The position numbers and the translations under genes are program-made. From a virus: 28,193 nucleotides of DNA. The notes beneath the pieces were generated by a model. It saw only the letters and a list, made by a program, of their open reading frames with translations. It had not been told where the DNA came from and ran no database searches. The stretch covers positions 1 to 28,193 of IMG/VR virus record IMGVR_UViG_3300022699_000135; one strand, 5' to 3'. Below are positions 17,012 to 24,220 of this stretch, piece by piece. Every line of letters starts with the position of its first letter. Positions within the stretch are counted from its first letter, which is position 1.

Positions 17012-17212
17012 TCAATACTGCTTCTGCAACCAATCATCAACGCTGGCAATTCGTGCGTAGATATTGCCTGCGCCGTTGCCGAATACGCTTGTTTCGTTAT
17101 TTGCGGGGTCATGAATAGTTACAACAATTTGAACCGTATGCACCAACTCCATGAGTTCGGCAACCTTCCGCTCTACGGCTTTTTCGATTTGGTCTTTTTC
17201 GGCTTCGGTCAT
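17012..17212 (-). CDS. Small hypothetical protein (66 aa)
   Basis: The frame starts MTEAEKDQIEKAVERKVAEL, an amphipathic helix, followed by a beta-like stretch (TVQIVVTIHD) and a Gly-rich loop (FGNGAGNIY). Its ATG overlaps the stop of the gene at 17209 by four bases, and its stop touches the ATG of the methyltransferase. Operon position between the terminase subunits; family not recognised. Confidence 0.6.
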   Translation of the reverse strand: MTEAEKDQIEKAVERKVAELMELVHTVQIVVTIHDPANNETSVFGNGAGNIYARIASVDDWLQKQY

Positions 17213-17487
17213 GGCTTAACGTCTAACATTTCGGCTGGTACGTGATAAATAAATCCGCATTTACCACGACTACAACGCCCCCGCTTTACACACCTCGATT
17301 TGATATGATTTGCCAATGCAACCGCATCTTCATTAAGTATTACGTGCTTGACCTCCTGAACATCCTTTGCTCGCCTAATGTCAATTTGTAATCTTTCGTT
17401 TGCGTTCTTGTATCGCAATAACTCGATGTTCAATTTGCTCAACTCTGCTTCGAGTTGCTTTACTTTTTTTCGGTTGAAAATGTCCAT
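17209..17487 (-). CDS. Coiled-coil protein with CCCH-like zinc motif (92 aa)
   Basis: Residues 1-45 form a charged coiled coil (KKVKQLEAELSKLNIELL). Residues 66-82 hold C66-x5-C72-x4-C77-x4-H82 in a very basic setting (VKRGRCSRGK), which fits the spacing of a CCCH zinc finger. It starts 2 bases after TerS. A small basic metal-binding protein next to the terminase may bind nucleic acid, for example the packaging site, but that is inference. Confidence 0.65.
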   Translation of the reverse strand: MDIFNRKKVKQLEAELSKLNIELLRYKNANERLQIDIRRAKDVQEVKHVILNEDAVALANHIKSRCVKRGRCSRGKCGFIYHVPAEMLDVKP

Positions 17488-17489
17488 GA

Positions 17490-17984
17490 TTATTTCTTAA
17501 GTTTATCAATCGCTTCCTGGCTAATATTTACGGTGATGTTGGGCGGTTGGTAGGCTTCGGCTGGTTTGTCCGATTCCTTCTCGGTTTGCTTGCCGTAAAC
17601 CTTGGGTGATAATCGCTCCATTAGCCACATTCTCGTTTCGGCTCGAAGTTTTGATCGGCTCGTAAATTCTCGATTCTCAGCAATGTTGCCTCGTTCGGTA
17701 ATCAGCACATCATTACTTGAATCATCGACAATATCAATTATCTTTTCGCCCATTAAATCCATCTGCAACCGCTTCGCCAGCGTGTATTGTTCCGAAAATT
17801 CAGGGTGCTTGGTAAGCCATAACATAATAGTTGAAGGTACTGGCATCCAATCTTTATTCTCGGCATAGAGTTTATGTATGCCTTTTTCGCTCATTGAAAT
17901 GAGTTCGCAAATCAGGTCTGCTATTTCCTGATTGTACTTAGTAGGTCTGCCCTCTTTTGGCTTTGCTTTTGTGACTTTTGCCAT
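17490..17984 (-). CDS. terS: Terminase small subunit (Sf6/P22-type layout)
   Basis: 164 residues. The N-terminal region reads GRPTKYNQEIADLICELI, then a helix-turn-helix-like part with a MLWLTKHPEF motif (about 54-63). Then come AKRLQMDLMGEKIIDIVDD and SRSKLRAETRMWLMERLSPK with a following VYG. This is the pattern of the small terminase family found in many siphophages. It binds the packaging site and loads TerL. It is the first gene of the long minus-strand operon; a -7 box lies only 4 bases before its ATG. Confidence 0.85.
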   Translation of the reverse strand: MAKVTKAKPKEGRPTKYNQEIADLICELISMSEKGIHKLYAENKDWMPVPSTIMLWLTKHPEFSEQYTLAKRLQMDLMGEKIIDIVDDSSNDVLITERGNIAENREFTSRSKLRAETRMWLMERLSPKVYGKQTEKESDKPAEAYQPPNITVNISQEAIDKLKK

Positions 17985-17988
17985 GCGT

Positions 17989-17996
17989 CAAATTTA
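17989..17996 (-). promoter_or_regulatory. -7 box TAAATTTG directly before TerS (leaderless)
   Basis: The minus strand reads TTTTATTTCG TAAATTTG ACGC ATG. The ATTTCG lead-in is shared with the promoters at 4943 and 13662. Only four bases separate the box from the ATG at 17984, so transcription should start at or within a base or two of the start codon. No -33 TTTG at the usual distance. Confidence 0.55.
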
Positions 17997-18383
17997 CGAA
18001 ATAAAACGATATTGAATGCGCCACATTTATAATGTATTGATATACAAACATTTACTTTTATGGTTGTAGGATAGTTGGTTGATTATCAGGCAGTTTAGGA
18101 TGGCGTAACTTGAAAACTTTTTCATCTTACGTCCGTAACCTTATTGAAAATCAATAGAATATAAGTATAAAATAAGATAGTATAAGATATATTTACTTTT
18201 AGAGGGATATTGAAATTTTTTTTCGAAAAAATTTATTTTTTATTTTTATAGAAAAGCAGGTATTTGCGAAAAAACCCCATCTATCTTACGTAAAGTTATG
18301 TAATTTATTGAAAAACAGGTATGTTACGGGCGTAGGATAGATAAAAACCCATCTTACGCCATCCTACATATCTTACATATTCT
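17997..18383. repeat. Divergent AT-rich intergenic region with repeated ATCYTAC words; candidate origin or control region
   Basis: About 390 bases without a gene, between divergent TerS and VRR-NUC genes. ATCTTAC or ATCCTAC occurs at 18124, 18283, 18351, 18361 and 18370; the reverse word GTAGGAT occurs at 18066 and 18333, there as the 9-base direct repeat GTAGGATAG. A perfect 13-base inverted repeat, TAGGATGGCGTAA (18096-18108) with its complement (18354-18366), spans the region. The centre (18210-18250) is almost pure A/T with a near-perfect T8CGA6 palindrome. Iterons beside an A/T-rich tract are typical of replication origins. The same words could be operators or a packaging site next to TerS. 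Confidence 0.5.
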
Positions 18384-18391
18384 TACATTTG
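18384..18391 (+). promoter_or_regulatory. -7 box TACATTTG directly before VRR-NUC gene (leaderless)
   Basis: TACATTTG matches TAnnTTTG, with three bases (TGC) before the ATG at 18395. As for TerS on the other side, the expected start of transcription falls on the start codon. Two ATCTTAC-like words lie within 15 bases upstream and could be operator sites. Confidence 0.5.
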
Positions 18392-18394
18392 TGC

Positions 18395-18784
18395 ATGGAA
18401 AAGACCGAAAGTAAAATTCAGCAGGACGCTATTATGCATATTTGGAACAAAATGCCTGAAACGCGTTTATGTTTGTTCCACGTACCAAACGGCATGTTCA
18501 CGAATGCACGTGAAGGTGCTAAATTTAAAGCACAAGGCGTTATCGCAGGCGTTCCAGACCTTGTATTCATCTGGGCAGGTAAAACGCATTACATCGAAGT
18601 TAAAACGGCAAAGGGATTATTGAGCGCGCAACAAAAAGCCCTGCATCAGAAATGGGCTGAGCAGGGCGTAATTGTAAAGGTGTGTCGGAGTTCGGACGAA
18701 ATTATTGCGATTGTTGCCGAATTGGTACAACGAAGTAAATCTGGCGCGAATTGCACCCAGGCTTCTTCTCCGTCCCCTTATTGA
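18395..18784 (+). CDS. VRR-NUC domain nuclease
   Basis: 129 residues, a stand-alone VRR-NUC (PF08774). PD-(D/E)xK-type residues are visible: GVPDL with Asp55, then IEVKT with Glu68 and Lys70, followed by LSAQQ (about 76-80). FHVPNG (28-33) and the acidic residue in the first helix (Glu8) are also usual for the family. Phage VRR-NUC enzymes cut branched DNA, such as Holliday junctions or forks, during replication or before packaging. The ATG at 18395 is chosen over the in-frame TTG at 18389, which lies inside the promoter box. The last 83 bases overlap the 3' end of the primase gene on the other strand; the tail (SGANCTQASSPSPY) is probably not part of the fold. Confidence 0.85.
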   Translation: MEKTESKIQQDAIMHIWNKMPETRLCLFHVPNGMFTNAREGAKFKAQGVIAGVPDLVFIWAGKTHYIEVKTAKGLLSAQQKALHQKWAEQGVIVKVCRSSDEIIAIVAELVQRSKSGANCTQASSPSPY

Positions 18785-20867
18785 ATGCTAGTCTGTTAAG
18801 ACACCTACCAATGCCAACTGCTGAAACCCGTATCTGAGTCCGCGATTGAATCTGGCTGGCAATTTCGGTCGCGGTCAGGGCGATGCAGTTCGGGTCTTGT
18901 GGCTCTCCCATTTCGTAAAATAAAAGTAATAATTCCTCGTTTGCATCTGGCGCGGTATTTTTCATACTTACCTTTTGCAACATATCATTTTCATAGGCAT
19001 TGAGAAATGCAGATTCACCCGCACTTGTATAGAGGTGGTATGCTTCAATTAGCGCGTCTGTTTTGTCGATTTTGTAATATGCTTCGAGGTCAATGTTAGT
19101 GCAATTTATTGGCACGATTCGTCTATTACTTCCTTCCTGAATTATATCGGTATCATTGGAAGTACCACATAGCATAGCAAGTCGTTTTACATCCTCATAA
19201 TCGCGCGCGTATGCTCTTCTTAATGTGCTGGATGAAGTACCAGATACAGACTTCATGTATCGCGCGTCTTGGCTCATTTTACCGCGCCATTCGTCATCGC
19301 AAATGATCCACTTCATCGACATAAGTATTTCATCGTCCTGCCCCTTTGAAAGGCTTGATTCTTGATAGTACGATCGCAATTCTTTAGGTAGCAGTTTACG
19401 CCACAATTCAGTTTTACCCGTACCGATTTTATTCCCATACAAAACGGGTACGATAGGTGGCACTTCATCACCCAGCGCACCTGCAATAAGGCCTAAGTAG
19501 AATTTTGTCAGGAATAATTCCACGTAATCATCAACTACATCACCATTATCGAGTTCACCATTTATGCCCTCAATGCAGTCAGCAATGGATTTAATAACAC
19601 CTGAGGGCGTGCGGTGTGAATTGGATTCGAGGAAAGTGAGCAGAGGGTTGTATGCGGTAACGCGGTCACTGCGAAGGTAGGTTCTTAACAAATCTTGTGA
19701 TATTTTCGGCTCAATACTTTTAAGGTTTATAAACATGGAGTTCTCGCCTCGGTCGTCAAGTGGTTCACTGTTGTTTTCGAGTCGTTTAGTAATGGTATTG
19801 AATTGAAGTTTATAATTAGTGTTTACATACAATTCAATTGTATCAATACTTGTCGTTCCAGCTGGCTTTAAATCAGTGGCGTCGTATGCCTTATCAACTA
19901 TCTCTTTTACATCGGCTTCATCCATGCCCTCAAGTTGTGACATGGTGCGAATGATGTTTTCCTTTTTCTGCCCTGTTTTTTTGCCTTGTTCGACTGCCTT
20001 TATTACCCGATTGGTTTGGCGCGAAATAGTTTGTATGCCTGCCTCTTTGCAGTGATATAGAAATGTGCCGATATGCACCCCACTACCTTTACCCTTTAAG
20101 CATGCCGTATATTGCCTATCACACACTTTTGGGTTATACTTCTCACTATTTTCACTTACGGCATGAAAGTAAGATCGTCCGGCTTCATCGAAATAATCTG
20201 CAATGGCAAACCCGATACGAAGCCATGTGTGATAATCACCATTGGTTATATCAATTTTATTTTGAGCGATTTGGGAAAGTATAGAGTTGAGGTCGGCATT
20301 TGGAAGTACGGCACTTGGAATATTTTTAGGCGTTTCTTTTTTTGGTATGTACTTTTTGAAAATATGGCTTCGCTTATTCTCATAGAGGTGCGGGTCATAA
20401 CTTACGAAGCGCGCGCGTGAAACATCCTTGCAACTCCTATCAATTGATATTTGGTAGGTTTGAGCGTAGTACCTTTCCAGTCCTTCAAATGCGTCCTCAT
20501 GCTTGGCCGGATCGATTTTAACAAGGACTGCCAGTCCATTACCGCGAATGGATTTGAAAGAGGCATAGGTATAAATATCACCCCATATCTTATTGGCAAC
20601 CTCCACCATCTGTTCCGGCTCTATATTGTCAATATCAATACAGATAAACCCTGAATGCTCAAGTAGATTGGCTTTATTCCGTTCGGCGAATCGTCCTGAA
20701 ACCGTTGCAATAGGCATTTGCTTTTTGAGTTCTGGGTCTTGCGTTTCGCGAATTGCCATAACCTTATCCTTCCACCTGCCGTCTTTAATGTAAGATAGGA
20801 ACTGGTCAATTACTATGGTCTGCTTCCCCTTTGTATCACTTATTGATTTGTATATTGAAATAGTCAT
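18702..20867 (-). CDS. Primase-helicase (BT4734-like / PriCT-2 / VirE-type)
   Basis: 721 residues. Residues 10-170 resemble the BT4734-like primase-polymerase N-terminal domain: CIDIDN with Asp78 and Asp80, FKSIRGNG (104-111), SRARFVSYDP (150-159). Residues about 205-275 look like a PriCT-2 helical module (DYHTWLRIGFAI, GTFLYHCKEAG). Residues about 440-620 form a VirE/DUF5906-type P-loop helicase: Walker A GNKIGTGKTE (478-487), Walker B WIICDDEW (520-527), and GTSNDTDI with a following NRRIVPI. The C-terminus has a winged-helix-like end. It probably primes and unwinds phage DNA. The downstream end overlaps VRR-NUC in antisense; the start overlaps the SF2 helicase stop by four bases (ATGA). 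Confidence 0.85.
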   Translation of the reverse strand: MTISIYKSISDTKGKQTIVIDQFLSYIKDGRWKDKVMAIRETQDPELKKQMPIATVSGRFAERNKANLLEHSGFICIDIDNIEPEQMVEVANKIWGDIYTYASFKSIRGNGLAVLVKIDPAKHEDAFEGLERYYAQTYQISIDRSCKDVSRARFVSYDPHLYENKRSHIFKKYIPKKETPKNIPSAVLPNADLNSILSQIAQNKIDITNGDYHTWLRIGFAIADYFDEAGRSYFHAVSENSEKYNPKVCDRQYTACLKGKGSGVHIGTFLYHCKEAGIQTISRQTNRVIKAVEQGKKTGQKKENIIRTMSQLEGMDEADVKEIVDKAYDATDLKPAGTTSIDTIELYVNTNYKLQFNTITKRLENNSEPLDDRGENSMFINLKSIEPKISQDLLRTYLRSDRVTAYNPLLTFLESNSHRTPSGVIKSIADCIEGINGELDNGDVVDDYVELFLTKFYLGLIAGALGDEVPPIVPVLYGNKIGTGKTELWRKLLPKELRSYYQESSLSKGQDDEILMSMKWIICDDEWRGKMSQDARYMKSVSGTSSSTLRRAYARDYEDVKRLAMLCGTSNDTDIIQEGSNRRIVPINCTNIDLEAYYKIDKTDALIEAYHLYTSAGESAFLNAYENDMLQKVSMKNTAPDANEELLLLFYEMGEPQDPNCIALTATEIASQIQSRTQIRVSAVGIGRCLNRLAFNKGTEKKPGCNSRQIYFVVPIRQQSQ

Positions 20868-22210
20868 TTTCTAAGTTTTAATTGTACCCTAACCCAACCT
20901 TCTTTATAGCCTCTGAAATTTGCATATTCGCGGAGTTCTTGCTCGGTCATTTGCCCCCATTTTTTGCGAAGATGCTGGGGAATTTTAGGGCGTTCAAGTT
21001 CGGCAAATTCAGCCTCAACAGCAACCTTTTCTTTCCGATTGTGCTCGTGTCCACACTCAGGGCAAATTACGGTATTTACGGGCATCATGAACTCGCAAAA
21101 GTCGCACAATTTAACCGACATCGCGCCAATTTTATCGGATTTCTTTTTCTTTTTGGGTTCAAGTGACCATTCCCTGTCTATGTCGTGCCATTGGTGGCGC
21201 GCAATATTTTTGCCGTGATCAATTACGATGCAGTGCTCTTTGTTATTCGATGGTCGTAAGCCCCTGCCAACCATTTGCAAGTATAGGGCAAGCGATTGAG
21301 TAGCACGATTTAATATAACGCATTCCACGTGTGGCACATCGAATCCTTCTGTGAATAGACCGACGTTGCAAATGCCCTGAATTATGCCCGCGCGAAACAA
21401 TGCAATATTATGATTTCGCATTGTTTCATTTGTTGTACCATCGACGTGCTCAACTGCAATGCCATTCTTCCTGAACTCTTCTGCTGTCTTAATTGAGTGC
21501 ATTACATTTACGCAGAAGCAGATAAACGGCTTGTTGTTGGCAAATCTGATATAATTCGTAACAACGCCGGCGTATAATTGTGGCTTGTCATATCGCTTGT
21601 ATAGTTCGGTATTATCAAAATCACCGCGCGCTGACTTTATATCATCGGTTTCGGGCGAATCGCGCACGCCGTATGCCTTTACGGGTACGAGATAGCCGTT
21701 GTCGGTAAGGTCTGTAATGCTTATAGGGTTTACAATTTTTGAATAGATGTCACCCAATGGTTTGCCATCAAGCCGGGTGGGTGTTGCTGTCATTCCAATG
21801 ACATACGCGTTCGGGTAGCGTTCGAGAATGGTTAGGTAAGAGTTGGCCATTGACAGGTGGCACTCATCAATGAATATGATGTCAGGTGGGAATATGCCAT
21901 TGGGTCTGTTCCGCAAGGTCTGAACGCTGGCCACATTAAGTTGAGGGTTGTTTGATACATTTTTGCCCTGCACAACGCCAGGGCTTAAACCGAACCCCTG
22001 CAACCTCTCAACGGCTTGGTCAAGTAATTCAGCGCGATGTGCAAGGAATAGAATTGACTTACCGCGACCTATCGCGCGCCTAATCATTTCGGCAACTATA
22101 GTAGTCTTGCCACCTCCAGTTGGTACGCATAGAATTGTGCGCCTATGCCGATGCATTGCGGTGCGCAGTTGTTCAATCGCATCGGACTGGTACGGCCTAA
22201 GCGTCTGCAT
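20864..22210 (-). CDS. SF2 DEAD/DEAH-box helicase with C-terminal zinc ribbon
   Basis: 448 residues, COG1061/SSL2-like. Motif I PTGGGKTT (30-37), motif II DECH (115-118), motif III TATP (141-144), motif VI QMVGRGLRP (312-320). A four-Cys ribbon follows (Cys369, Cys372, Cys383, Cys386; CDFC and CPECGH). The last 50 residues (QHLRKKWGQMTEQELREYAN) are typical of phage-encoded members. It uses ATP to open or remodel DNA, probably at the origin or at recombination forks, together with the primase-helicase encoded next. The start codon lies within the 3' end of the 54-residue gene. Confidence 0.88.
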   Translation of the reverse strand: MQTLRPYQSDAIEQLRTAMHRHRRTILCVPTGGGKTTIVAEMIRRAIGRGKSILFLAHRAELLDQAVERLQGFGLSPGVVQGKNVSNNPQLNVASVQTLRNRPNGIFPPDIIFIDECHLSMANSYLTILERYPNAYVIGMTATPTRLDGKPLGDIYSKIVNPISITDLTDNGYLVPVKAYGVRDSPETDDIKSARGDFDNTELYKRYDKPQLYAGVVTNYIRFANNKPFICFCVNVMHSIKTAEEFRKNGIAVEHVDGTTNETMRNHNIALFRAGIIQGICNVGLFTEGFDVPHVECVILNRATQSLALYLQMVGRGLRPSNNKEHCIVIDHGKNIARHQWHDIDREWSLEPKKKKKSDKIGAMSVKLCDFCEFMMPVNTVICPECGHEHNRKEKVAVEAEFAELERPKIPQHLRKKWGQMTEQELREYANFRGYKEGWVRVQLKLRK

Positions 22211-22361
22211 TTTTTTTCGGCATTATTTTGTGGCCTTGCGCGATAAGTGTAAGGTCGCGCTCCATAAGTGATTTTGGCGACTGGTCTACGGTTTTGGCCG
22301 CTTGTTTTTTGTAAAATATCAGAACCTTGTTCGATATTTCAATGGTTTTACGTTTTTTCAT
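22197..22361 (-). CDS. Small basic protein (54 aa), first gene of replication operon
   Basis: Frame from ATG 22361 (MKKRKTIEISNKVLIFYKKQ) to TAG 22199-22197. Very basic at both ends (KKRK, MPKKN). It overlaps the start of the SF2 helicase by 14 bases, which suggests coupled translation, and would be the first gene of the minus-strand replication unit. It may be a small nucleic-acid-binding or regulatory protein; family unknown. Confidence 0.5.
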   Translation of the reverse strand: MKKRKTIEISNKVLIFYKKQAAKTVDQSPKSLMERDLTLIAQGHKIMPKKNADA

Positions 22362-22522
22362 ACTGTAAAAATAGGTAGGATATTATTATGTGCAAAATAA
22401 TATATTGGCTAAAATGGGTGAAAATAGATAGTTCGGTAAAAATAATGTAAATTTTTCTCCCTCATTATCAACCACTTACAAAAAATACCGTGTTTAAATG
22501 TCGGGCGTATTAAAAAACATTT

Positions 22523-22530
22523 TACCTTTG
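22523..22530 (+). promoter_or_regulatory. -7 box TACCTTTG before plus-strand early operon
   Basis: TACCTTTG matches TAnnTTTG and lies 40 bases before the ATG at 22570, in the 208-base divergent gap 22362-22569 between the two replication-type operons. The rest of the gap is A/T-rich and holds no gene. No good -33 TTTG at 19 bases upstream. Confidence 0.5.
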
Positions 22531-22569
22531 AGTATTCAATTAAACAATCACAATTTAAACAATCACATC

Positions 22570-22881
22570 ATGTTCACAACGATCGACGCACAACACAACC
22601 GCAACGGAATCATCCAAGGCGAATTTCAAATTTACGTAACCTTCGAAACCGAATTTAAAGGGAGAGGTGGATGGAATCTAATCGCTCATGTCGATTACGA
22701 GGGTCAGAAATCAACTCATACGAGATACATAACCGATTCAATGTTTATCGATTCATTGTCAGAAATTGAATCTTATGACGATAAGCAGTTAGCCATTATG
22801 GATTACATGTTCAATGATGATGTAGTATTCAACATCGTATCATGGTGCGAAGAGGTTAATGAGGAATTGGCACAGGAATAA
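22570..22881 (+). CDS. Hypothetical protein (103 aa), first early gene
   Basis: ATG 22570 is preferred over an in-frame ATG at 22498: the promoter box lies between the two, and the leader TTTAAACAATCA, repeated before other genes, ends four bases before 22570. The protein starts MFTTIDAQHNRNGI, has alternating strands (FQIYVTFETEFKG, WNLIAHVDYEG) and an acidic C-terminus (CEEVNEELAQE). First genes of early phage operons often act on the host, but no function can be read here. Confidence 0.65.
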   Translation: MFTTIDAQHNRNGIIQGEFQIYVTFETEFKGRGGWNLIAHVDYEGQKSTHTRYITDSMFIDSLSEIESYDDKQLAIMDYMFNDDVVFNIVSWCEEVNEELAQE

Positions 22882-22905
22882 TTAGAAGCATAATTTCACA
22901 TAGGC

Positions 22906-22943
22906 AAGCGGGCGGGTCGCATCAGGAACGACCTGCCCTGCTT
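22906..22943 (+). other. Strong RNA hairpin between early genes
   Basis: AAGC plus GGGCGGGTCG (22906-22919) pairs with CGACCTGCCC plus GCTT (22929-22943, one bulged T at 22939), closing a 9-base loop. That is 14 pairs with one G-T. Only a short T run follows and then A6, so it is not a standard terminator. It may be a processing site, a weak attenuator or an mRNA stabiliser between the 103- and 43-residue genes. Confidence 0.5.
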
Positions 22944-22957
22944 TAAAAAACATTAAA

Positions 22958-23089
22958 ATGAACTTCCCAATCGAAATATCCAAAGACACCTACCTCATCG
23001 CATCCTATGCAGAACTAATATTTTGCAGTCACTTCGCAGGCAGATTTGAGGTCAATCAAAGTAATCAATTAATCTTTAAACAATCATAA
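22958..23089 (+). CDS. Small hypothetical protein (43 aa)
   Basis: Frame from ATG 22958 (MNFPIEISKDTYLIASYAEL) to TAA 23087-23089. The leader is A-rich (AAAAAACATTAAA), and the stop lies 2 bases before the next ATG. The last codons overlap the TTTAAACAATCA leader of the next gene, which weakens the coding evidence for the end. Family unknown. Confidence 0.45.
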   Translation: MNFPIEISKDTYLIASYAELIFCSHFAGRFEVNQSNQLIFKQS

Positions 23090-23091
23090 TC

Positions 23092-23592
23092 ATGACAACA
23101 CACTGGAAAAAATTAACCAATCCCGATTATTTCGGGTCACACGACCTAATCAATCCGGATGGCACGTATCGAGAAATTACCGTAAAGATTAAATCGGTTA
23201 CAATTAAGGAAATCATAGGCGATGGCGGTCGAAAGTCACAGAAAAACGTCCTTGTGACTTACGAAACCAAGCCAATTATCCTAAACAATATCAATCAGCG
23301 CACAATTCAGAAAGTGCTTAAAACTCCCTTCATTGAGCAGTGGAAAGACAGGCAGATAGTAATTGGAGTTGATACAAATGTAAAGGCATTTGGTGACGTA
23401 ACAGACGCATTACGTGTCCGCAACCGAGTTGTAAATGAATTGCCACAACCGACCTATGAAGCCGAAATCAAAGCCATATCCGAGGCAAAAGACTTAAACG
23501 AACTCAGCGCATTATGGAACGCACTTGATGCGGGTGGTAAGGCAGTGTGTTTAACTGCAAAGGATTCACGCAAAAACGAATTAAGCAAATGA
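23092..23592 (+). CDS. Conserved phage protein of recombination cluster (166 aa)
   Basis: Starts MTTHWKKLTNPDYFGSHDLI. The body, with TYREITVKIKSVTIKEIIGD, KPIILNNINQRTIQKVL and VKAFGDVTDALRVR, follows the pattern of a common phage protein found beside recombination and replication genes, rich in beta strands and possibly OB-like. The C-terminal 40 residues form helices (AEIKAISEAKDLNELSALWN). It overlaps the YqaJ nuclease start by four bases (ATGA), so the two are probably made in step. It may be a DNA-binding partner of the nuclease; biochemical role not established. Confidence 0.7.
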   Translation: MTTHWKKLTNPDYFGSHDLINPDGTYREITVKIKSVTIKEIIGDGGRKSQKNVLVTYETKPIILNNINQRTIQKVLKTPFIEQWKDRQIVIGVDTNVKAFGDVTDALRVRNRVVNELPQPTYEAEIKAISEAKDLNELSALWNALDAGGKAVCLTAKDSRKNELSK

Positions 23593-24209
23593 TAGAACAC
23601 AAAGTAGAGCAAGGCACGCCAGAGTGGCATAAATTGCGGATTGGACGTATTACATCGTCACGAGTAGCCGACATTATGAAGTCGGATAATTTGAAAGTAG
23701 TCGATGCGCTGATATACGAGCGCAGTTGCCCAGACGATGCATTATGGGATACGCAGGATGGCTACGTGTCAGATGCGATGCAATGGGGTACTGACCACGA
23801 AGATGAAGCGGTACGGGCGTACATGGCGCATACAGGTAATAAGATGGAGGCGGTTGGCTTCTGCACCCATAGCGTATTTGATTATTTGGGCATGAGTCCA
23901 GACCGATTGACACCCGACAGAACGGGCGCAGTTGAGGTAAAGTGTCCGAATACGAAGACCCATATCAAATATATCCGCATGGGCGGATTGCCGAATGAAC
24001 ACAAGTATCAGGCATTGCAGTATTTTATAGTGAATGAGAATCAGCAGTGGGTTGACTTCGTATCGTATGACCCAAGATTTGCACCCAGACCACTTTATAT
24101 TCATCGCATAACACGTAATGAAGTGCAGGCCGAGCTGGGTGAGTTAATGGCAATCATTGTCAAGTTCTGGGCGAAATTTGAAAAGTATTATCAACAAGTA
24201 ACATTTTAA
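23589..24209 (+). CDS. YqaJ-type (lambda exonuclease-like) recombinase nuclease
   Basis: 206 residues from ATG 23589; an upstream in-frame TTG at 23547 lies inside the previous gene. Family marks: RIGRITSSR (17-25), GTDHEDEAVRAY (67-78, Glu71), GMSPDRL with Asp105, VEVKCP with Glu116 and Lys118, KYQALQYF (139-146, Gln141). These are the PD-(D/E)xK residues of YqaJ/lambda exo (PF09588), which chews one strand of duplex DNA to leave a 3' single strand for annealing. It acts in the cytoplasm in phage recombination and concatemer formation. A partner annealing protein is expected; the upstream 166-residue or downstream coiled-coil protein are candidates. Confidence 0.9.
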   Translation: MIEHKVEQGTPEWHKLRIGRITSSRVADIMKSDNLKVVDALIYERSCPDDALWDTQDGYVSDAMQWGTDHEDEAVRAYMAHTGNKMEAVGFCTHSVFDYLGMSPDRLTPDRTGAVEVKCPNTKTHIKYIRMGGLPNEHKYQALQYFIVNENQQWVDFVSYDPRFAPRPLYIHRITRNEVQAELGELMAIIVKFWAKFEKYYQQVTF

Positions 24210-24220
24210 AAAATCATATC

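Noticed and set aside
18210-18250. Possible terminator from the long T/A palindrome
   Set aside because: The T8CGA6 stem has no G/C pairs beyond the CG centre. It lies between divergent genes where no transcript needs ending; a melting or origin role fits better.
18061-18391. CRISPR-like repeat array
   Set aside because: The repeated words are 7-9 bases long, unevenly spaced and in both orientations; there are no regular spacers and no cas genes.
20112-20420. 102-codon plus-strand frame
   Set aside because: Antisense to the primase-helicase, within its PriCT-2 and linker region; no promoter, no recognisable motif.
22498-22569. Upstream start giving a 127-aa protein
   Set aside because: The -7 box TACCTTTG (22523) lies inside this extension and the repeated leader word ends just before ATG 22570, so the shorter product is preferred.
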